Positions 26,556 to 35,820 of a stretch of 64,000 nt of DNA are shown in pieces. How positions within the stretch are numbered: position 1 is the first letter of the stretch; every line of letters starts with the position of its first letter. The stretch is from UBA4582 sp047630175 (GTDB taxonomy: Bacteria; Pseudomonadota; Gammaproteobacteria; Pseudomonadales; Azotimanducaceae), in the NCBI GenBank assembly GCA_047630175.1, contig JBLHVI010000003.1:62001-126000 (forward strand). Direction: 5' to 3'. Both the position numbers and the translations under genes were made by a program. The notes under the pieces were generated by a model. It had not been told where the DNA came from. It saw nothing but the letters and a program-made list of their open reading frames with translations, and did not search any database.

Positions 26556-26719
26556 ACCGAGGCTACATTCGCGAATAGACAATGTCGTGCCGATAGTTTG
26601 GCAGGCGTCCACAAAGCTAGTTAACATGCGCGATGGGTTGATAAAACCTTTGGATACACGAATATTGAGACAAGAAACCCTTACACTAAAACTTTTGACA
26701 CGAGAATGACGTAACCACC

Positions 26720-27937
26720 ATGACCATGGATGATTTTCCCCGCATCAAGCGACTGCCACCGTATATTTTTAGCATCACTGATGGACTCAAAAAAGCCGCG
26801 CGCGCGCGCGGTGAAGACATTATCGATTTTGGTATGGGTAATCCAGACCAACCGACGCCGCAGCATATTGTCGATAAATTGATAGAAACCGTCCAGCGTG
26901 GTGACACCCATCGCTATTCCCAGTCTCGTGGAATTCCACGGCTGCGACAGGCTATCAGCAACTGGTATAAAGACCGTTATGCGGTTGATATTGACCCTGA
27001 AACCGAAGCGATTGTCACCCTGGGTTCAAAGGAAGGCATTGCACACTTGGCGATGGCCGTGTTGGGTCCAGGCGATACGGTGTTAGTGCCTAACCCTTCA
27101 TATCCGGTGCATCCTTATGGCGCCGTGCTCGCAGATGCAGATGTGCGCCATGTGCCGATGACCCCCGATGTTGATTTTTTCAGCGAACTTGAGAAAGCCA
27201 TTATTAACACCTGGCCTAAGCCCAAGATGTTGATTATCAATTTCCCTGGTAACCCAACGACTCAGTGTGTGGAGCTAGAGTTTTTTGAAAAGGTCATCGC
27301 CATGGCCAAAGAGCACCAGATTTGGGTGGTACAGGATATCGCTTATGCAGACATTGTCTTTGATGGCTATCGGGCGCCGTCTATTTTAGAAGTGCCGGGA
27401 GCAAAGGACATAGCAGTAGAATTTTTCACCTTGTCTAAAAGCTATAACATGCCTGGCTGGCGCATTGGTTTTTGTGTCGGTAACCCAACGTTAGTGGGCG
27501 CCTTGTCGCGCATTAAATCGTATCTTGACTACGGGATGTTCACCCCGGTTCAGGTAGCTGCTATTGCCGCCCTTGAGGGTGATCAAAGTTGTGTTGCCGA
27601 GATTCGTGATATGTACAAACTACGTCGCGACGTCTTGTGTGATGGATTAAATGCATTGGGCTGGCAGGTTGAAAAACCCCGAGCCACGATGTTTATATGG
27701 GCAAAGATTCCGCCGCAGTTTGCCCACATGGGATCTTTAGACTTTAGCAAAATGTTGCTTCAAGAGGCCCATGTTGCCGTCTCACCCGGCGTAGGCTTTG
27801 GTCAGTATGGTGATGATCATGTGCGCTTTGCGCTAATCGAGAATGAACATCGTACCCGTCAGGCGCTGCGAGGGTTGCGCAAAGTGTTTGCGTCGTCATC
27901 GATCGGTGTAGACCAAGGCAAGGGGGAAGACATTTGA
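26720..27937 (+). CDS. alaC: Alanine-forming class I aminotransferase (AlaC-like)
   Basis: A 405-residue PLP-dependent fold type I aminotransferase. F-G-M-G-N-P-D-Q-P-T near residue 37, P-G-N-P-T-T around 173, D-I-A-Y-A-D for the PLP-binding Asp/Tyr, and the Schiff-base Lys in L-S-K-S-Y-N-M-P-G-W-R. These motifs are those of AlaC/YfdZ, glutamate-pyruvate transaminase. The ATG overlaps none upstream, and the stop overlaps the hom start by four bases, so alaC and hom form an operon. Confidence 0.88.
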   Translation: MTMDDFPRIKRLPPYIFSITDGLKKAARARGEDIIDFGMGNPDQPTPQHIVDKLIETVQRGDTHRYSQSRGIPRLRQAISNWYKDRYAVDIDPETEAIVTLGSKEGIAHLAMAVLGPGDTVLVPNPSYPVHPYGAVLADADVRHVPMTPDVDFFSELEKAIINTWPKPKMLIINFPGNPTTQCVELEFFEKVIAMAKEHQIWVVQDIAYADIVFDGYRAPSILEVPGAKDIAVEFFTLSKSYNMPGWRIGFCVGNPTLVGALSRIKSYLDYGMFTPVQVAAIAALEGDQSCVAEIRDMYKLRRDVLCDGLNALGWQVEKPRATMFIWAKIPPQFAHMGSLDFSKMLLQEAHVAVSPGVGFGQYGDDHVRFALIENEHRTRQALRGLRKVFASSSIGVDQGKGEDI

Positions 27938-29226
27938 CTGTTGTAAGGGTTGGTATTTGCGGTTTGGGTACAGTGGGTGCCGGGGTCGTTAATCTGTTGC
28001 AGCGTAATCGAGACGAAATGTTGCGTAAGACAGGTGTTAACATCGAAGTGGCCCAGGTTGGCTGTCGGCGAGATAACGCCGATTGTGATATTAGTCATGT
28101 ACCAGTGACTCGCGATGTTTTTGATGTGGTGCGAAATCCCGATATCGATATAGTCTGTGAACTGATGGGCGGCACGGATGTGGCGCTTGAGGTGGTCAAG
28201 CAGGCGTTGAGCAATGGTAAGCATGTTGTCACTGCCAATAAAGCATTGATTGCTCAACATGGCGATGAGTTGTTTGCTTTGGCCAACGCTTCGGGTGTGG
28301 GATTAAAGTTTGAGGCTTCGATCGCTGGCGGTATTCCTATTGTCAAAGCCATTCGTGAAGGCTTGGCGGGTAATCGCATAGAACGCTTGGCAGGTATCAT
28401 TAACGGTACCAGTAACTATATCCTCACCGAGATGGAAGCGGCGGGTAATCGCAGCTTTGAAGATGTATTAGCTGAAGCTCAGGCATTAGGGTATGCCGAG
28501 GCAGACCCAACCTTCGATGTTGAAGGAATCGATGCCGCGCACAAGTTGACGTTGCTATCGTCGATTGCCTTTGGCGTGCCGCTGCGTTTTGATGCCATTT
28601 TTACCGAGGGTATCTCTAAGGTGACCAGTGAGGACATGAGTTATGCCAGTGAGTTTGGCTATCGTATTAAGCATCTCGGTATTACGACAAAAACACAGCA
28701 GGGTATCGAGTTGCGGGTGCATCCAACGCTGATTGAGAAAACGCATCTATTGGCACAGGTGAACGGCGTGATGAATGCGGTGCTGGTAGACAGCGACGCC
28801 GCGGGCCAAACCATGTACTACGGCGCCGGCGCCGGCGCTGGACCGACTGCCTCGTCGGTGGTCGCCGACTTGATTGATCTGGCACGTGACCTCAGTGACG
28901 TTGGGCGTATTCCGAACCTTGGATTCCTACCTGACGCCCTGCAAAGTATGCCAATCCTAGATATCAATGAAACCCAATCTTGCCACTACCTGCGTCTGCA
29001 TGTGCTGGACAGGCCTGGCGTTCTGGCACGTATTTCAACAATTTTGGGCCAGCAAAACATCAGTATTGAATCGCTGATTCAGAAAGACGTTCGCAAGGCT
29101 CTCGCGCCTATCGCTATTATCACCGATGATATTGTCGAGCAGTCTCTGGTAACCGCTATCACAGAGCTTGAAGCGCTGGATGAGGTTATAGGAACTGTGC
29201 AACATATTAGGGTTGAATCCTTCTAG
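27934..29226 (+). CDS. hom: Homoserine dehydrogenase
   Basis: Reduces aspartate semialdehyde to homoserine for threonine and methionine. 430 residues: an N-terminal NAD(P)-binding fold (G-I-C-G-L-G-T-V-G-A-G-V), the catalytic domain with N-G-T-S-N-Y-I-L-T and D-P-T-F-D-V-E-G-I-D-A-A-H-K, and a C-terminal ACT domain (L-D-R-P-G-V-L-A-R-I) for threonine feedback. The start is TTG at 27934, inside the end of alaC. In pseudomonads thrC usually follows; here recJ does, 18 bases later. Confidence 0.96.
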   Translation: MTVVRVGICGLGTVGAGVVNLLQRNRDEMLRKTGVNIEVAQVGCRRDNADCDISHVPVTRDVFDVVRNPDIDIVCELMGGTDVALEVVKQALSNGKHVVTANKALIAQHGDELFALANASGVGLKFEASIAGGIPIVKAIREGLAGNRIERLAGIINGTSNYILTEMEAAGNRSFEDVLAEAQALGYAEADPTFDVEGIDAAHKLTLLSSIAFGVPLRFDAIFTEGISKVTSEDMSYASEFGYRIKHLGITTKTQQGIELRVHPTLIEKTHLLAQVNGVMNAVLVDSDAAGQTMYYGAGAGAGPTASSVVADLIDLARDLSDVGRIPNLGFLPDALQSMPILDINETQSCHYLRLHVLDRPGVLARISTILGQQNISIESLIQKDVRKALAPIAIITDDIVEQSLVTAITELEALDEVIGTVQHIRVESF

Positions 29227-29244
29227 CGACTAAACGGAAAAACC

Positions 29245-30975
29245 ATGGCAAAGCGACTGGTTCGCCGACAGGTCCACGACAGACTTGATGTGGCCTCACC
29301 ACTGTTTGGTCGGTTATTTTCTGGGCGTGGTATTCAGGCCATTGAAGAGGTCGACTGTTCCTTGCAGAACTTGTTGCCGCCAACGACTATGCTAGGCCTC
29401 GACGTGGCCAGTGAATTGTTGGCCGACTGCATAGGTCGGCAGGAACGCATTTTGGTAGTCGGTGATTTCGATGCCGATGGGGCTACCAGTTCTGTATTGC
29501 TTGTGCATGGTCTGCGAACCATGGGCGCTCTGCATGTGGAATACCTTGTGCCGAATCGTTTCGCCTATGGCTATGGTTTGACGCCAGAGATTGTGCAGCT
29601 TGCGGCGACGGGCGAGATTTCGGGCGCAGGGCCCCAAGGCTTGGCGCCACAGTTGATTATCACCGTTGATAATGGCATTTCCAGTATCGACGGGGTTGCC
29701 ATGGCGCGGGCCTTGGGCATTAAAGTCTTGGTAACAGATCATCATCTTCCTGGCGATGAGTTACCGGCCGCCGACGCGATTGTAAATCCAAATCAACCGG
29801 GCTGCAGTTTCGCCAGTAAATCATTGGCGGGTTGTGGAGTGGCGTTCTATTTGCTGAGCATGTTGCGCCAAGTACTGCGTCGGCGCGACTGGTTTAACAC
29901 GCAGCGTCCAGCGCCAAATCTCGCTGACTATCTCGATCTGGTAGCGCTGGGGACGATTGCTGATGTGGTCGTGCTTGACCGTAACAATCGTATACTCGTC
30001 AGTGAAGGGATAAAGAGAATTCGTGCTGGCCGCTGCCGACCGGGCCTTAGCGCGCTGCTCGAGCTGGCAGGTATCCAGCAGAAACAGCTGGTGTCACGCG
30101 ACCTAGCGTTTGGCGTTGGACCACGTTTGAATGCGGCGGGGCGACTCGATGATATGGCGCTGGGGATTGACTGCTTGCTTGCCACCTCCATGAGCGAGGC
30201 CAGAGCACGTGCCGCGCATCTTGATACTCTGAACAAAGAGCGTCGGGTGATCGAAGATGAAATGAGGGCTCAGGCTCAGGTTAATTTAAAGCTGCAACAT
30301 AACCTGACATCGGCGACTAAGCTGACAGGCGTTTGCCTGTTTGCCGATGACTGGCACCAAGGTGTAATCGGCATTGTTGCATCGCGCATTAAAGACCAGT
30401 TGCACCGGCCAGTGATCGCTTTTGCGCAGACTTCAGACAGTGAAATGAAAGGCTCTGCCCGATCTATTCACGGATTGCATATTCGTGATGCCTTGGCTGC
30501 CATCGACGCCCAGCATCCTGGTTTGATCAAGAAATTCGGGGGTCATGCTATGGCTGCCGGGCTGACGATTGAGTCAATTCAGTTTGAAACCTTTGCGCGG
30601 TTGTTCGACGATCAAGCGCGTTTGAGTCTCAGTAAGGAGGATCTCGAGCAGGTGCTGGTAAGCGATGGTGAGTTGAAGGTCGACGTGACGCTAGGCTTGG
30701 TGCGTGAGATTTTGCAGTTGATACCTTGGGGTCAAGGTTTCCCCGAGCCACTTTTTGATGATGAATTTGAAATACTCGACCAGCGCATTGTTGGTCAACG
30801 ACATCTTAAAATGAAGCTACTTCGGGGTGATCAAACGTTTGATGCGATAGCATTTAACCAAGACCGCCTAGTAGAGGGGCGCAATAAGCGGATGGCCTAT
30901 CGGCTCGATATCAATCATTTTCGAGGACGTGACTCTGTGCAGTTAATTGTTGAGTCAGTGGATGTCAGTTTGTAA
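29245..30975 (+). CDS. recJ: Single-strand-specific 5'-3' exonuclease RecJ
   Basis: Degrades single-stranded DNA in RecF-pathway recombination, mismatch and base-excision repair. 576 residues, the usual length. The DHH-family motifs are visible: V-G-D-F-D-A-D-G-A-T-S near residue 73, V-T-D-H-H-L-P-G for the DHH motif proper, and the DHHA1 region with G-G-H-A-M-A-A-G-L. A C-terminal OB-fold follows. An A-C-G-G-A-A-A site precedes the ATG. Confidence 0.96.
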   Translation: MAKRLVRRQVHDRLDVASPLFGRLFSGRGIQAIEEVDCSLQNLLPPTTMLGLDVASELLADCIGRQERILVVGDFDADGATSSVLLVHGLRTMGALHVEYLVPNRFAYGYGLTPEIVQLAATGEISGAGPQGLAPQLIITVDNGISSIDGVAMARALGIKVLVTDHHLPGDELPAADAIVNPNQPGCSFASKSLAGCGVAFYLLSMLRQVLRRRDWFNTQRPAPNLADYLDLVALGTIADVVVLDRNNRILVSEGIKRIRAGRCRPGLSALLELAGIQQKQLVSRDLAFGVGPRLNAAGRLDDMALGIDCLLATSMSEARARAAHLDTLNKERRVIEDEMRAQAQVNLKLQHNLTSATKLTGVCLFADDWHQGVIGIVASRIKDQLHRPVIAFAQTSDSEMKGSARSIHGLHIRDALAAIDAQHPGLIKKFGGHAMAAGLTIESIQFETFARLFDDQARLSLSKEDLEQVLVSDGELKVDVTLGLVREILQLIPWGQGFPEPLFDDEFEILDQRIVGQRHLKMKLLRGDQTFDAIAFNQDRLVEGRNKRMAYRLDINHFRGRDSVQLIVESVDVSL

Positions 30976-31093
30976 ATTCTAGATCGTCCCTTGAGATTAT
31001 TTGCAGAGTGTGTTCATCGGCAAATTCCGGTAGGGTAGACGTCGGGCCGTTGCGAGCGTAGCGTTAATTAAGTGAGAATTTCCGGTTTAAGAA

Positions 31094-32485
31094 ATGCCTG
31101 AGGCCGTCAAAAAAGGCGCGCTAATTCTGGCTTGTCGTTCACAGAATATGGACGATTTTGCCTGGTTCAAAACCGCCTTGCTGAATCATTTACGTCCATT
31201 GCATAGTGACCAGGTAAGTGTGGTGGAGATTCACACGGTGTCTGGTCTTATCGAGCGTCTGTCAGCACCTGGCACTGTGTTTGACGTGAGCGAAGTGCAT
31301 GTTTTGGCGGAGTATGGTCTCGATAGCTTGCAGGTAGGCGCAACGCCGACGGAGTCCATTGGTTTAGGGGTGCTTGCCAGCCAGCCGCCCACGCGGGGCA
31401 TGTCTGTCGATGGTGGTACGTTTGTGCCGGATACGACCGTCAGGGTTTGGTACTGGTCTGACAACGAAACGCCGAGCTTTAGTCAGTTGGTCGAATGGTC
31501 TGAGTTCTTTCGACTGCGATTTTACTTTCAGCCTCTTGCTCAACTTAAACAACGTATCAGGCCCGCGCGTAAGCCGTCTCGAAACGCCAGCACAGGTGGG
31601 TCTTTAGTCGGCAGTCACGCGGGTGCTGGCATCGGTGTGAATAACGGTGCTATAGCGCCATCGCGGACCCATGGTAAAGGTAAGCGTACTGGTTTGGATG
31701 GTAACTGGTTTCGACATATCAGCATGACCAATGTCGTGCTGACTTTGGCGGTGCTGACTGGTATCCATTCAGTGTTTTTCAAGTCCATGATTGACCTAAG
31801 CGACGACTATGTCGACGTCGTCAAGCACGTTGATTCAAGGTTCGAGATCGACGCTTTGACGCAGAATCTTGCCAATCGGGCGGGTGATTTAGTAACCCAC
31901 TCATGGGTTTTTCAGCGTAAGCGTTGGGATTTCAGCTTTTTTATCGCGACACAGTGGCTGCAGGATTCTGAGCTTGAGTTAGTGCGGGCACGCCAGTTTG
32001 CTGAGCGCCATCAAGGCCATGCGTTCTGGGCATCGGTATACAAAAATCTGGTGTGGAGTAATAGCCAGCGTTTAGACAATGTTGCTGATGCGTTGCGCCG
32101 GCACGGTGAACGCGAATCAATGGATGAGTATGAGTTGGCCAGTTTTATATTGGCGTTTGTGCAACATATACCCTACAAGATACCAAGTAATGAGTTGGAG
32201 TTGTTTGCACCCCCGCAAACCGTTGCGAGTTATTACGGTGATTGCGACTCAAAGTCTTTGTTGTACGTGCTCATTTTGCGCAAGCTTGGTTATCGTGTTT
32301 CTATGTTTGAAAGCCGCCGGTATCGCCATGCTATGGCAGGCGTGGCGGTGAATGCCACGGGTACGCACATGAAATATCAAGGCGTTGATTATTACTTTGC
32401 TGAGACAACGGCAGTTGGCCATCGCTTGGGCAGTGTCGCGCCGCGCTGGAACCACCTGAATAATTGGCGGCTCGTGCCGTTGTAA
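31094..32485 (+). CDS. Membrane-anchored transglutaminase-like protein with unknown N-terminal domain
   Basis: 463 residues with three parts. Residues 1-~150 form a soluble domain I do not recognise. A low-complexity Gly/Ser/Lys linker follows (~155-205), then one hydrophobic segment (N-V-V-L-T-L-A-V-L-T-G-I-H-S-V-F-F) at about 213-230. The C-terminal part carries a papain/transglutaminase-like core: the Cys in Y-G-D-C-D-S-K-S, the His in Y-R-H-A-M-A-G-V, and an acidic residue in Y-F-A-E-T-T. Such domains cleave or crosslink amide bonds. The orientation that would place the catalytic part is not certain from one helix. It is followed by a DUF350 membrane protein and the two look like a pair. 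Confidence 0.72.
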   Translation: MPEAVKKGALILACRSQNMDDFAWFKTALLNHLRPLHSDQVSVVEIHTVSGLIERLSAPGTVFDVSEVHVLAEYGLDSLQVGATPTESIGLGVLASQPPTRGMSVDGGTFVPDTTVRVWYWSDNETPSFSQLVEWSEFFRLRFYFQPLAQLKQRIRPARKPSRNASTGGSLVGSHAGAGIGVNNGAIAPSRTHGKGKRTGLDGNWFRHISMTNVVLTLAVLTGIHSVFFKSMIDLSDDYVDVVKHVDSRFEIDALTQNLANRAGDLVTHSWVFQRKRWDFSFFIATQWLQDSELELVRARQFAERHQGHAFWASVYKNLVWSNSQRLDNVADALRRHGERESMDEYELASFILAFVQHIPYKIPSNELELFAPPQTVASYYGDCDSKSLLYVLILRKLGYRVSMFESRRYRHAMAGVAVNATGTHMKYQGVDYYFAETTAVGHRLGSVAPRWNHLNNWRLVPL

Positions 32486-32564
32486 GCGTGCACCACAATT
32501 AGCTGGTCATTTGCCTGCGATGTATTCATCTGGGACAACACCAGCTACGACGACGGGAGTCATA

Positions 32565-33116
32565 ATGAATCAGTTTTTACTATGGAATGGCCTGCTAAGC
32601 TTAGTGCTGGCGATGCTGCTAGGTACGCTGGCGATCTACGTCGGTTTCAATGCATTCAAGCGTATTAATTCCCAGATTGATGAAGAGTTTGAATTACGCA
32701 ACAACAATATTGCTGTGGGGGTGGTTAGTGCGTCGTTTATCGTGTCCTTGGGTATCATGATGCGCGGCGTGCTGGATCCTATTACCCAGACGGTGTTCAA
32801 CCTTGCACATAAGTACCAACAGTTTGGCGTGACCCTGCAGGACTTGCTTGAATCTGTAGGAGTGATTTTTTTGCAGTTTGGCGTCGCACTGACACTGTCT
32901 CTAGCAACGTTGACGTTGGGCACTCGCTTATATATGCGCCTTAACCAGCACACCGATGAACTCGAAGAAATTGCCAATAATAATGTCGCCGTCGCCATCG
33001 TCGTTGGTGCGATTACGGTGACACTCGCATTGATGCTAGCCGGCGGCATGGAAACACTGTTGCAAGCAATCGTACCTACGCCGCCTGTTTTCAACGAGAA
33101 TTTGCCGAGCAACTAG
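32565..33116 (+). CDS. DUF350-family membrane protein
   Basis: 183 residues, four predicted membrane helices in two repeats. Each repeat has an N-N-N-I/V-A-V motif: R-N-N-N-I-A-V-G-V-V then A-N-N-N-V-A-V-A-I-V, both preceded by an acidic stretch (D-E-E-F-E-L and D-E-L-E-E-I). This is the DUF350 (YjfL-type) signature. I moved the start to the ATG at 32565, which follows a G-G-G-A-G-T site; the open frame reaches back to 32511. In other genomes DUF350 genes sit beside PspA-type and ATP-grasp genes. Here the partner is the transglutaminase-like gene. The function is unknown. Confidence 0.83.
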   Translation: MNQFLLWNGLLSLVLAMLLGTLAIYVGFNAFKRINSQIDEEFELRNNNIAVGVVSASFIVSLGIMMRGVLDPITQTVFNLAHKYQQFGVTLQDLLESVGVIFLQFGVALTLSLATLTLGTRLYMRLNQHTDELEEIANNNVAVAIVVGAITVTLALMLAGGMETLLQAIVPTPPVFNENLPSN

Positions 33117-33207
33117 CCGATGTGATTTAGCTTGTTAAGCCGTTTATCGAGATTTGGCCAGCGCCAACAGATTAACGCTGGCGCTGGTTGCTTTCAGGGG
33201 CGGTTGA

Positions 33208-34362
33208 TCAAGCAGCCTTACCAATCAACATATCGGCGAGTCGTACACGATGATATCTCGCGTCACCAAACAGCATTTGGTTATGCATTTGCCGTTTGAA
33301 AAACAAGTGCACATAACAATCCCAAGTAAAACCAATGCCACCGTGAAACTGTACCGCTCGACTTGAAGAAAATGCCGCCATTTCGCTGGCATTGGCCTTA
33401 GCCATATGAGCAAACTTCTGGATGCTATCCCAGTCAGCGCGCTGCGGGTCTGAATCGATTGCGCAGGCGGCGTTATAGGCCAGCGAGCGCGTTCGATCGA
33501 TATCCATCATGACATTCACCAAGGGGTGTTTGACCGCCTGAAAAAAGCCTAATGGCCTGTCAAACTGGACGCGTACCTTGGCGTACTCGACGGTAGTCTG
33601 TAGCAGCCATTCACCGGCGCCGACCATATCGGCTGCCAAGATAATCTGAATCGCTGGCAAGGCATGAGCTAACGCAATATCACCCGTACCGGGAGCCGCA
33701 ATTTCAATGGCATCCGCTGCTGCAAAGCTGATGTGCGCCTGATCTCTGGTCAGGTCGATGATGCCATCGGCTTCAATGGTGACACCGCTGGCATTGGGTT
33801 CCACGTAATAAAGGCCAACGCCACCAGCTGCTCGCGCACTGACTACAAAGCCGTCAGCCTTGCGAGCATCCTGGACGAACCATGCTGTGCCATTGAGCTT
33901 GCCGTCAATGATGCTGACATCAGTGTCGGTGGGCTCCCACGAGCCTTGTTGATTAGTGATAGCGAGCGTCATGGGCTTGCCGCCAGCAATCTCACCCAAC
34001 AAGTTTGTCGCCGCGGCGGACTCGCATTCGCGCAACACAAACGTTGTATTGAATGTAGATATCAGGGGTGATGGGAAAGCCGCCCGACCCGCTTCTTCAG
34101 CCAGGGCTACAGCTGCCACCAAAGACATGCCAATGCCACCAGCGGCCTCGGGAACACATGCCGCTGTCCAGCCAAGCTCACTAATCTGCTGCCAGAGATT
34201 TTTGTCCCAGATGCATTCAATATTACGGTGAATATCTGGGTTGCCGGCGACTTGGTGGTGAATTTTATCGGCACTGCAGTTGTCGGTAAAAAACTTGCGT
34301 GCTGAGTCGCGCAACATGGTCTCGTCTTCACCAAAGCCAAAATTTTTCGGTTGTTCAATCAT
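33208..34362 (-). CDS. Acyl-CoA dehydrogenase family protein (downstream partner)
   Basis: 384 residues from the ATG at 34362, which follows an A-G-G-A-G-A-G site. It has the three-part ACAD fold; a late helix contains Q-F-H-G-G-I-G-F-T-W, where the next residue is Asp, not the common Glu. FAD-dependent alpha,beta-desaturation of an acyl-CoA is the family reaction. The gene is 24 bases downstream of a second, different ACAD. Adjacent unequal ACADs often form alpha2beta2 enzymes acting on steroid-type side chains; that assignment here is inference. Its first 17 bases region is identical to that of the DUF35 gene at 48.9 kb. Confidence 0.88.
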   Translation of the reverse strand: MIEQPKNFGFGEDETMLRDSARKFFTDNCSADKIHHQVAGNPDIHRNIECIWDKNLWQQISELGWTAACVPEAAGGIGMSLVAAVALAEEAGRAAFPSPLISTFNTTFVLRECESAAATNLLGEIAGGKPMTLAITNQQGSWEPTDTDVSIIDGKLNGTAWFVQDARKADGFVVSARAAGGVGLYYVEPNASGVTIEADGIIDLTRDQAHISFAAADAIEIAAPGTGDIALAHALPAIQIILAADMVGAGEWLLQTTVEYAKVRVQFDRPLGFFQAVKHPLVNVMMDIDRTRSLAYNAACAIDSDPQRADWDSIQKFAHMAKANASEMAAFSSSRAVQFHGGIGFTWDCYVHLFFKRQMHNQMLFGDARYHRVRLADMLIGKAA

Positions 34363-34386
34363 GATCAATCTCTCCTGCGGTGGTGA

Positions 34387-35631
34387 TTATTTAGATTTGG
34401 CTAGGCCGAGCACGCGTTCACCCAAAATATTGCGTTGCACCTCGTTGGCGCCCGCAGCAATGGTGACGCCAAAACTGTTCATATAGGCCAGCTGCCACTC
34501 GCCGCCGTCGGATGCATTGTCGTCATTCAGATACAGACTGCTTGCTGGGCCTTGAATGTCATAACCAATTTCTGCCAAATCCTGATTGAACTCCGTGGCA
34601 ACCAGCTTGTTTTGTAAAGGAATACGCATGGGATGATCGGTCAACTCTGGTACCAGCGTACGCCGTTGGTTTTGCCGAAAAGCCTCTTGCCTAATCGCCA
34701 TCTTGACGATTTCGTCGCGAATGAGGGGGTCATCAGAGGCGGTCTTGCCATTGCGATAGCTGCGTTTCGCCAGACTGATCAGCGCGCTGGGGCTACTGGT
34801 GTTGGCGCCGCGAGTATTTTCTTGGTCTAGTCCGCCGGCAGAAGGCGTGACCAGCAGGCCGGCGCCACGTTCATGGGCCAGTGTGGTCATGGCCACTTGC
34901 CAACCGGCGCCGACGGCATCTAGCCGATATTTGTCTTCGACAACCAGGTCTTCAAAGATAACTTCATTAAAGCCCGTCTCGCCGGTCATCTTGATCAGCG
35001 GTCGAACGGTAACGCCATTACCGATGGCCGATTCAATCGGTACGACGAAGTATGACAGACCGTTATACTTGTCGGCCTTATCAGTTCGGCAAAGTAGAAT
35101 CATCCAGCTCGCAAAGTGGGCGAGTGAGGTCCATACCTTATGGCCATTGATGACCCAACTGTCACCGCGCTTCTCGGCGAAAGTCTGCTGGTTGGCAAGA
35201 TCAGAGCCGGCACCGGGCTCGCTGAAACCCTGGCACCAGATCTCTTCACCTGATAACAGGGCCGGTAGCAGAGCGTTCTTAGTTTCCTCTTGGGCATGAA
35301 AATAAACGGTGGGTGCAGCCATGCCCAAGCCGATGATGTTCGGGAAATAGGGAGTTTTTGCCCGCTGCATTTCCTGATTGGCAATAGTTTGGCAGTCAGT
35401 GCGTCCACCACCGCCTGTTTCTTTGGCGTAATCGCAGCCGATAAGACCCGCGTCATAAGCAGACTTTTGCCAGCTCTTTAGCCAGTTCAGGGCCTCCACG
35501 TCGCTGAGTTCCAGCGCGCCAAGAGGCAGACGTACCGGGGGCTGGCCCGGGTGATTGTTGTCTAGCCAGTCGCGGCAATAGGTACGAAACTCGGCTTGTT
35601 CGGGGGTGTCCATTCGGTCGGCAGCTGACAT
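34387..35631 (-). CDS. Acyl-CoA dehydrogenase family protein (upstream partner)
   Basis: 414 residues. Middle-domain flavin motifs are visible: W-C-Q-G-F-S-E-P-G-A-G-S-D-L near 140, then W-V-I-N-G-H-K-V-W-T-S. The C-terminus reads N-E-V-Q-R-N-I-L-G-E-R-V-L-G-L. The Tyr-Glu-Gly-Thr catalytic segment of short/medium-chain ACADs is not present; the equivalent stretch reads I-A-A-G-A-N-E. It is the first gene of a two-gene operon with the ACAD at 33208, and divergent from the molybdopterin oxidoreductase, sharing a 190-base intergenic region. Confidence 0.88.
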   Translation of the reverse strand: MSAADRMDTPEQAEFRTYCRDWLDNNHPGQPPVRLPLGALELSDVEALNWLKSWQKSAYDAGLIGCDYAKETGGGGRTDCQTIANQEMQRAKTPYFPNIIGLGMAAPTVYFHAQEETKNALLPALLSGEEIWCQGFSEPGAGSDLANQQTFAEKRGDSWVINGHKVWTSLAHFASWMILLCRTDKADKYNGLSYFVVPIESAIGNGVTVRPLIKMTGETGFNEVIFEDLVVEDKYRLDAVGAGWQVAMTTLAHERGAGLLVTPSAGGLDQENTRGANTSSPSALISLAKRSYRNGKTASDDPLIRDEIVKMAIRQEAFRQNQRRTLVPELTDHPMRIPLQNKLVATEFNQDLAEIGYDIQGPASSLYLNDDNASDGGEWQLAYMNSFGVTIAAGANEVQRNILGERVLGLAKSK

Positions 35632-35763
35632 GCTAAGGCTCCAGATGATTGTCAGTAAAGTTCAGGACGGAAAGTACCCGATCACCGGCATGGGTTAAAG
35701 GTCATATCTGACCAATCGCGCGGTGCTTGATACCCTCGTCTGGATGCCGTTTAATCGGGGGGA

Positions 35764-35799
35764 TAGTCCTTTATCTAGTCCTTTATCTAGTCCGTTATC
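35764..35799. repeat. Three 12-bp tandem repeats upstream of the molybdoenzyme
   Basis: TAGTCCTTTATC twice, then TAGTCCGTTATC, followed by a further TAGT. The array ends 21 bases before the ATG at 35821, inside the likely leader of that gene. Confidence 0.95.
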
Positions 35800-35820
35800 T
35801 AGTGCGCCGGGAGTCAGGTC

